From Lutraria lutraria (taxonomy: Eukaryota > Mollusca > Bivalvia > Venerida > Mactridae), in NCBI GenBank assembly GCA_964023205.1, contig OZ026850.1:5621270-5685269 (forward strand): DNA of 64,000 nt. The letters are read 5' to 3'. Shown one piece after another: positions 58,011 through 64,000 of this stretch. The notes beneath the pieces were generated by a model. The model ran no database searches. It was not told the origin of the DNA and saw only the letters and a program-made list of their open reading frames with translations. Each line of letters opens with the position of its first letter. Position 1 is the stretch's first letter. The translations under genes and the position numbers were made by a program.

Positions 58011-58495
58011 ACAAGAAATGTTTATGAAACACGAATGTCCCCTAATGGCCAATCGGATAGTAAGACCTTGACCTATTGAACTTAAAATGTGGACCTAAGG
58101 CCAAATCATTCTCTAGTTATTTGTCAGATAGTTTATATACTGAAGGTCATTATGACCTTGACCTTTGATAGACTACCTTAAAAATCAATAGGTATCATCT
58201 ACATGTGATGTCCAATTGCCAATTAAAATTTAATAGCTTAGGTCAAATCATTCTCTAGTTACTGGTCAGACAAGGTTTTTGTGATGAAGGTTATTGTGAA
58301 CATGACCTTTGACATTCTGACCTCAAATCAATAGGTGTCATCTACATGTTATGACCAACCTCCCAACCAAATCTGAACAGGTAAGGCCAAATCGTTCTCT
58401 AGTTGTTGGTCGGACAATGTTTTTGTACTGAAGGTCACTGTGACTTTGACATACTGACCTGAAAATCAATAGGGATCATCTGCATGTGATGAGGC
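58011..58495 (-). mobile_element. Helitron-like fragment inserted in the minisatellite
   Basis: On the - strand it ends GGGGACATTC, hairpin GTGTTT-cat-AAACA, then TTTCTTGTT, the 3' end type of 36835-37210. The + strand core has three ~150-bp units with AAATCATTCTCTAGTTA and ATCAATAGG(T)(A/G)TCATCTACATG. Minisatellite-type GAGGCCCTAATT lies on both sides. Confidence 0.6.
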
Positions 58496-59890
58496 CCTAA
58501 TTGAAATATTGTTTCTAGTATAGTGTGGTACTAATTAAAACAGTGGTTATTATAGAGAGGCACTAATTAAAACAGTGTTTAGTATTGGTGAGGCACTAAT
58601 TAAAACAGTGTTTAGTATTGTGAGGCTCTTATTAAAGTAGTGTTTAGTATTGTGAGGTCCTTATTAAAACAGTGTTTAGTATTGTGATGCCCTTATTAAA
58701 GTAGTGTTTAGTATAGTGATGCCCTTATTAAAGTAGTGTTGAGTATTGGTGAGGCCCTAATTAAAACAGTGTTAAGTATTGTGAGGTCCTTATTAAAGTA
58801 GTGTTTAGTATTATGAGGCCCTAATTAAAACAGTGTTAAGTATTGTGAGGTCCTTATTAAAGTAGTGTTTAGTATTATGAGGCCCTAATTAAAACAGTGT
58901 TAAGTATTGTGAGGTCCTTATTAAAGTAGTGTTTAGTATTGGTGAGGCCCTAATTAAAACAGTGTTTAGTATTATGAGGCCCTTATTAAAGTAGTGTTTA
59001 GTATTGGTGAGGCCCTAATTAAAACAGTGTTAAGTATTGTGAGGTCCTTATTAAAGTAGTGTTTAGTATTATGAGGCCCTAATTAAAACAGTGTTTAGTA
59101 TTATGAGGTCCTAATTAAAACAGTGTTTAGTATTATGAGGCCCTTATTAAAGTAGTGTTTAGTATTGGTGAGGCCCTAATTAAAACAGTGTTAAGTATTG
59201 TGAGGTCCTTATTAAAGTAGTGTTTAGTATTATGAGGCCCTAATTAAAACAGTGTTTAGTATTATGAGGCCCTAATTAAAACAGTGTTAAGTATTGTGAT
59301 GCCCTTATTAAAGTAGTGTTAAGTATTGTGAGGTCCTTATTAAAGTAGTGTTTAGTATAGTGAGGCCCTTATTAAAGTAGTGTTTAGTATTGGTGAGGCC
59401 CTAATTAAAACAGTGTTTAGTATTATAAGGCCCTTATTAAAGTAGTGTTTAGTATTGGTGAGGCCCTAATTAAAACAGTGTTAAGTATTGTGAGGTCCTT
59501 ATTAAAGTAGTGTTTAGTATTATGAGGCCCTAATTAAAACAGTGTTTAGTATTATGAGGCCCTTATTAAAGTAGTGTTTAGTATTGGTGAGGCCCTAATT
59601 AAAACAGTGTTAAGTATTGTGAGGTCCTTATTAAAGTAGTGTTTAGTATTATGAGGCCCTAATTAAAACAGTGTTTAGTATTATGAGGCCCTAATTAAAA
59701 CAGTGTTAAGTATTGTGATGCCCTTATTAAAGTAGTGTTAAGTATTGTGAGGTCCTTATTAAAGTAGTGTTTAGTATAGTGAGGCCCTTATTAAAGTAGT
59801 GTTTAGTATTGTGAGGCCCTAATTAAAACAGTGTTAAGTATTGTGAGGCCCTGATTAAAACTGTTAGGAATCATGGGCCCTAATTAAAAT
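58490..59890 (+). repeat. ~30-bp minisatellite with higher-order structure
   Basis: Two monomer types alternate: CCCTAATTAAAACAGTGTT(T/A)A and CCTTATTAAAGTAGTGTTTA, each followed by GTATT(A/G)(T)GAGG. About 45 monomers. A block starting at 59167 is repeated, unchanged for some 220 bp, at 59586, a 419-bp higher-order period. Older degenerate monomers flank it (57962-58010, 59850-59910). Confidence 0.9.
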
Positions 59891-59910
59891 ATTGTTTAGA
59901 ATCAGTTTGA

Positions 59911-60814
59911 CTGTACAGTTATAATACATTGGTTCAAAATGGAATTAAAACATTTTATCTCAAAATGAATTTTTAAGAAAGACATAATTTTACACACATC
60001 AAAATGGTCTTCTTGAGAAACGGCTACAAACATTTTATGCAGACTGCCTAACCATTACGACAAGCATAGGCAAGTAATACAATTGTTTGGAATGGCGCTA
60101 ATTTATCCTAACAATAAATATATAATAAAATAATCTTAAATAACAATAATATCACCATGAGTTAACAACAAAAGTATTTATGATAAATGACTGTATTAAT
60201 TATTCTTGGTTATATTTGTTGGCTGCCTGAGACCCAAATACTAATGGACGAGTTGGAACGTCAAATTTTAATTTATGCTGAAACGGTCTTATTCTTTCTA
60301 TCGCAAGTTAACCATTACACAGACCTTCCTAACGGTGAATTATTTAAGACACTTTTTCACAACATTTGATTTACTAGGGATTGTCTTTTCTTGCTCCCTA
60401 TAACTGGTCAAATTTTCGGATATTTTTTTTAGTTCAAATAATTTGACAAATTTATTTTTTTTAAATTATTTTGCACGTATTAATTTAATCTATTTAACTA
60501 ATACCGATGTTTACGTATCACAGATTTTGGGTACAAAATACTCTAGTATAATATGATGAAATTCTACACCCGCAGATTTTGGACCAAACATTGTAAAACT
60601 TGAGATTGGTCTGTGAGTTCAAAATGCATTATCACATTCTTCATTATCACATGTTAGCCACATGAGTAAATATTTATTGGACATCTTTTTTATTATATAA
60701 AGGTAATAACTATATAAATACTTCTTGAAAAAACACACACACAAAAAAAACATCCCACCTTCCCCAGAATACACCCACCATACCCCCACCAAGAATAATA
60801 TACGTAAACTTATG
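59911..60814. other. Non-coding stretch
   Basis: Nothing definable; very AT-rich. CCCCACC-rich and A-rich runs near 60735-60790. Confidence 0.4.
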
Positions 60815-60820
60815 TCCTGA

Positions 60821-60964
60821 CCACAGGTAACTGTATCATGAATAGATAATAAAAATTAAAAAAAAAAATTAAAAAAAAATATTTATTAATATATTACTAA
60901 ATATTTTTATTTTATTTTTTTTTTTACAATTTTTATTATCTATTCATGATACAGTTACCTGTGG
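60821..60964. mobile_element. 144-bp foldback MITE with 37-bp perfect arms and 6-bp TSD
   Basis: Arm 60821-60857 begins CCACAGGTAACTGTATCATG; arm 60928-60964 is its exact reverse complement. The 70-bp spacer is nearly pure A/T. TCCTGA flanks at 60815-60820 and 60965-60970. Confidence 0.85.
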
Positions 60965-61700
60965 TCCTGACTTAATCTAAAAATAAATTGGAAAAAAAGA
61001 GATTTGCGCTGGGAAACCAATCTAATTAAAATTCGAGCATCTAAATAATGACATAAAATATACACTTGATGTGAAAATAAAAGTGGTAAATAACGTATTA
61101 TCTTTGAGAGAAAGATGTGTCATGTATATACATGTACTAGTATACATAAACAATTTCTCAATTATTTGTATAGCTTAACTTAATTACTACTATATACGAA
61201 AAATTATTATGATCTAAATTTTACATTGAAACGAAATGAAAAATGGATCAAACATGATTTTGAAATATATGATGACTTTTCGGACTTAATCCATTCATTG
61301 CCTGAGTTAAACAGATATGTCGTGTGTGTCAACTATACATGGTTCTGTAAACAAGATAAAAAAAACACGTGTCGTGTCAGGATTTTGGAACCATGTCTAG
61401 TGCTTAACCGACTTGTATAAACTGATGATAGATCGAAGCTATGGCAAATAGGATTTTTTTCTAAAGTAAGTATCTTTTCTAAGCGGCCAGTAGCTCACTT
61501 TGTTAACAAAATGATTGGTTCCGACTCGTACAGAATTCAGATTATCGAAATTGTTTTTTCTCAAGTAGAATTTTCCGCATTCACAAGGTCAATTTAAAGT
61601 AAAACACGCATATAATTTATACATGTAGTAAAATTGAAATATTTTGATGAATACAGAAGTAATACTATTCCCCTTTATATCAAGCCTTTTTTGGTATAAT

Positions 61701-61740
61701 CAAGGACTTATATGCATACATGTATGTATATAAGTCCTTG
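61701..61740. mobile_element. 40-bp palindromic insertion with 7-bp TSD
   Basis: CAAGGACTTATATGCATACA then TGTATGTATATAAGTCCTTG: nearly self-complementary end to end. GTATAAT directly flanks at 61694-61700 and 61741-61747... on the right beginning with the shared G at 61741. Confidence 0.65.
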
Positions 61741-61776
61741 GTATAATGTATTAGATGTAACAATTATTATAGGCCT

Positions 61777-61881
61777 ACAGTTATTGACTAGTGAGCCATT
61801 GAATTTTATGTGATATTCACCGGCAGAACGCCATATATGACGTACATTATGCTGTTTATTGGCTCACTAGTCAACAACTGT
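61777..61881. mobile_element. Foldback element with 22-bp arms
   Basis: Left arm ACAGTTATTGACTAGTGAGC(CA) at 61777-61798; right arm 61860-61881 is its reverse complement with one mismatch. 61-bp centre. No TSD identified. Confidence 0.65.
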
Positions 61882-62449
61882 TTTATCATATAATAAGTAC
61901 ATTTGTAATTGGTAATAATATTTTGATTCATATCGAGTTTAAATGTAGTATTAGATAAACAGCAAAATGGAAGATAATTATGTCTCAAATAACAACAAAT
62001 AAATTTGATTGATGAATATTGACCTGATTCTATTTTTAGATTGTGTAATTCCGAAATTTCCATTTTATATTTTACACCATTGAAAATGACATTTTTGTTA
62101 CACAATGGATAAGGCTTTAACCATATCAATATGTGTTTATTTATAGATCATATAATAAAGATAATTATAAACAAACAATTTGGGTTGCCAGAAATTTACT
62201 ACAACGTACCTCTGAATATAATTATAGAAAAAAAGTATTCATGATACGTTGCATTTTATAACAGTAATTTATTTTTCTAAAACAATTAGAGGCATTCATC
62301 TGGGGAGAGTTTGTATTGTGGATTATTCAGACCCTGATGATCAGTTTTCCATACAATTAACATGACTATTTAAATAGATCTACCCGGGGCCCAAATGTAG
62401 TGAACAGCTGTTCAGTTGTATGGAGACCAGACATTTTAAACTTTCAAGA

Positions 62450-62634
62450 TTAGTAATTATCGCCATTCTCGGATAAGTCAGCCAGACTTGGTTCATACTC
62501 ATTGACGATGTCACCTTGGGATAGGAAGGTGTTCACTGTAGAGCCAGTACTTTGGTGTGATATGGAGCCCAACCCTGGTACCTGCTTGCCTAGAGACAGC
62601 GGATGCACACAAATTGTAATCACCGGAATACCAG
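62450..62634 (-). CDS. Probable terminal coding exon of an unidentified gene
   Basis: On the - strand a pyrimidine-rich acceptor (TCTTTTTTCTCCACAG) is followed at 62634 by an open frame of 60 complete codons ending with TAA at 62450-62452. The peptide begins GIPVITICVHPLSLGKQVPG and ends DLSENGDNY; its middle and end are Ser/Asn/Asp/Glu-rich like a hydrophilic cytoplasmic tail. The exon enters with two bases of a split codon, so the preceding exon must end in phase 1; I found no such exon between 62635 and 64000. Candidate polyadenylation hexamers on this strand lie near 62268 and 62138. I do not recognise the family. Confidence 0.5.
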
Positions 62635-62810
62635 CTGTGGAGAAAAAAGACATAATAACACGATCAGCTACATGTATACTACCATCAAAAACTTAAATTT
62701 AAAATCAAACCCAATATCAACCAATGATTCCATTGTAACAATTCAAATGACCTGCAGTAAAGAATGAAGAAGGTACGTATATATTATATTCTGCAACAGG
62801 ACATCTGCCT

Positions 62811-62960
62811 ACATAAACATTATTCTACGATAAAACACGGTTGGCTGTAACACGGTACCTACCTCTCTAAAACAAGAACTGTGACATTGCCATCATAAAC
62901 ATACAGAAAATCTACTTATACATGTACATTATTCTAAGATAAAACTTGGTCGGCTGTTTA
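62811..62960 (+). repeat. Two-copy duplication, ~111 bp apart
   Basis: ACATTATTCTACGATAAAAC followed by GGTTGGCTGT at 62817 recurs as ACATTATTCTAAGATAAAAC followed by GGTCGGCTGT at 62926. Confidence 0.6.
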
Positions 62961-62964
62961 ACAA

Positions 62965-64000
62965 TTCATGACTTTTAGCATTAGGAATAGAAGTATTTCA
63001 ATCTGATTAAAATCATATCCTCAAACCCGCTACGCTATGAGGATCTGAAGACGACCTATAGAAGGTCACCTCAGGTGACCTTTTCCACTAGCCAATCAGC
63101 GCCTTACTTTCATAATTCTGAAAGTGATCTGATTCTATTTTTAACCGCGGTAAAAAACAATATTTGACTTGTAGTTATCACGAACACCTATTCTTACGCA
63201 ACTAAATGTAATGATAGCGCCAATGTGACATGCGTGTTTATTAAATTTTCTGTACTACTATGGCCGAGTCGATCAGGATTACTAAAAAAATCAAAACGTG
63301 GTTGCAGACAAATATGTTATACGTAATTTAATGTTTACTAACGTTTAAATAACATCGTCAGGTAGAAAGTTCATTCGGCCAAAGTACCGATGAAACGAGT
63401 TATACGATTGGCTGAATTATAAATAGATATAAATAGTGATCATGGAAATTCCGACTTTTGAAAATAGAAACTGGTATAGGCCGTCATCAGATCTTGCCGT
63501 AAGGAAGATCGAATACTTTAGTCAGATTGAGAAGTATTTCTTCCGCGTAAACAGTCAAAAGGTGTAGCTTTTGCTTGTTAAGTGTGGTTAATTGGCCGAA
63601 AGATGTACACTGTGTTCAGACTATACATGTATATACATGTGCTTGACCTTCAAATTCTGATTCAAAATGATGACAACATAAGGTCTTTGATTTTTTAAGG
63701 ATGTCTTTTCCTATAAACACATTCAAATTTCACTTCTTGACAGTACCCTTATTGCCCTGATTTGAATCACGGAACTCTGAAGTTCTGTATAAATTTGGCT
63801 TTTTATTTTGAAAACAATGTATGTATACATATATACAAAATGTATTTAATATCTGTTTGTGAATCTAAACACTCGTTTGACTGCTTGGTCAAACTCCTTT
63901 CTACCCACTGATCCATATTTACATATAAGCTTCGTAAGTTTTTTTTCTTTGGAAAATACAAAGATAAGAATCAAATATAGTAGAAGCATGTACATGTAAT
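62965..64000. other. Right edge, no established gene
   Basis: Contains CCAAT boxes (63091 on +, 63403 on -), TATAAATAG-like motifs (63420-63436) and an ATG at 63442 opening a 41-codon frame (MEIPTFENRNWYRPSSDLAV...). This could be a first exon reading rightwards out of the window, but evidence is thin. Confidence 0.3.
63062..63082. other. Perfect hairpin with facing AGGTCA half-sites
   Basis: AAGGTCACC-TCA-GGTGACCTT. AGGTCA and TGACCT face each other with 7 bp between, the geometry of an inverted nuclear-receptor half-site pair; function unproven. Confidence 0.4.

Noticed and set aside
62860..62915. Possible - strand exon (LYVYDGNVTVLVLE before a GTAGGT donor)
   Set aside because: Ends in phase 0, whereas the downstream exon at 62634 needs phase 1, and the segment lies within a local duplication.
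1..64000. Reverse transcriptase, integrase or viral genes
   Set aside because: No open frame shows the expected catalytic motifs; only non-autonomous elements are visible.

Overview
The window looks like a stretch of an animal nuclear genome, most likely a bivalve mollusc. It is AT-rich, its one clear gene is cut into short GT-AG exons, and it is packed with non-autonomous DNA transposons, Helitron-like elements with tandem-repeat cores and tRNA-derived SINEs. The bivalve assignment is inference from repeat style; no mitochondrial, rRNA or other species marker is present.

Gene content. The only gene I can reconstruct fully is a sodium/phosphate symporter of the SLC20 (PiT) family on the + strand, 33608-49678. 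Twelve coding exons join without a frame break into 572 residues. The ATG lies 2 bases after a splice acceptor, so the promoter and 5' non-coding exon(s) lie further upstream and were not located. At the right end, 62450-62634 on the - strand looks like the last coding exon of a second gene whose other exons I did not find and which I cannot name.

Layout. 1-33.6 kb: no convincing gene; hAT-like MITEs, SINEs, two near-identical ~2 kb Helitron-like elements (16.7-18.6 and 21.9-24.0 kb) with ~155-164 bp tandem cores, a third such element (29.2-30.3 kb), a 19-bp tandem array and small palindromic elements. 33.6-49.7 kb: SLC20A, with insertions in most introns, including a 42-bp tandem array ending 18 bp before exon 4, a TTAA-flanked MITE in intron 2 and a decayed PIF/Harbinger-like element in intron 11 that keeps a Myb/SANT-like coding fragment. 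49.7-57 kb: 3' flank of SLC20A, mostly featureless. 57-60 kb: SINE, Helitron-like fragment and a large ~30-bp minisatellite with a 419-bp higher-order repeat. 60.8-61.9 kb: three foldback/palindromic insertions, two with target-site duplications. 62.4-64 kb: putative terminal exon of an unknown gene.

The most informative observation is the transposon ecology. At least six MITE copies share CAGGG/CAGTG termini and 5-bp target-site duplications, several are nested in one another, and several Helitron-like families with unrelated bodies share the same 3' end design: a short GC-rich or A/T hairpin followed by TCTTGTT. No autonomous transposase, reverse transcriptase, CRISPR, real tRNA or rRNA gene was seen.
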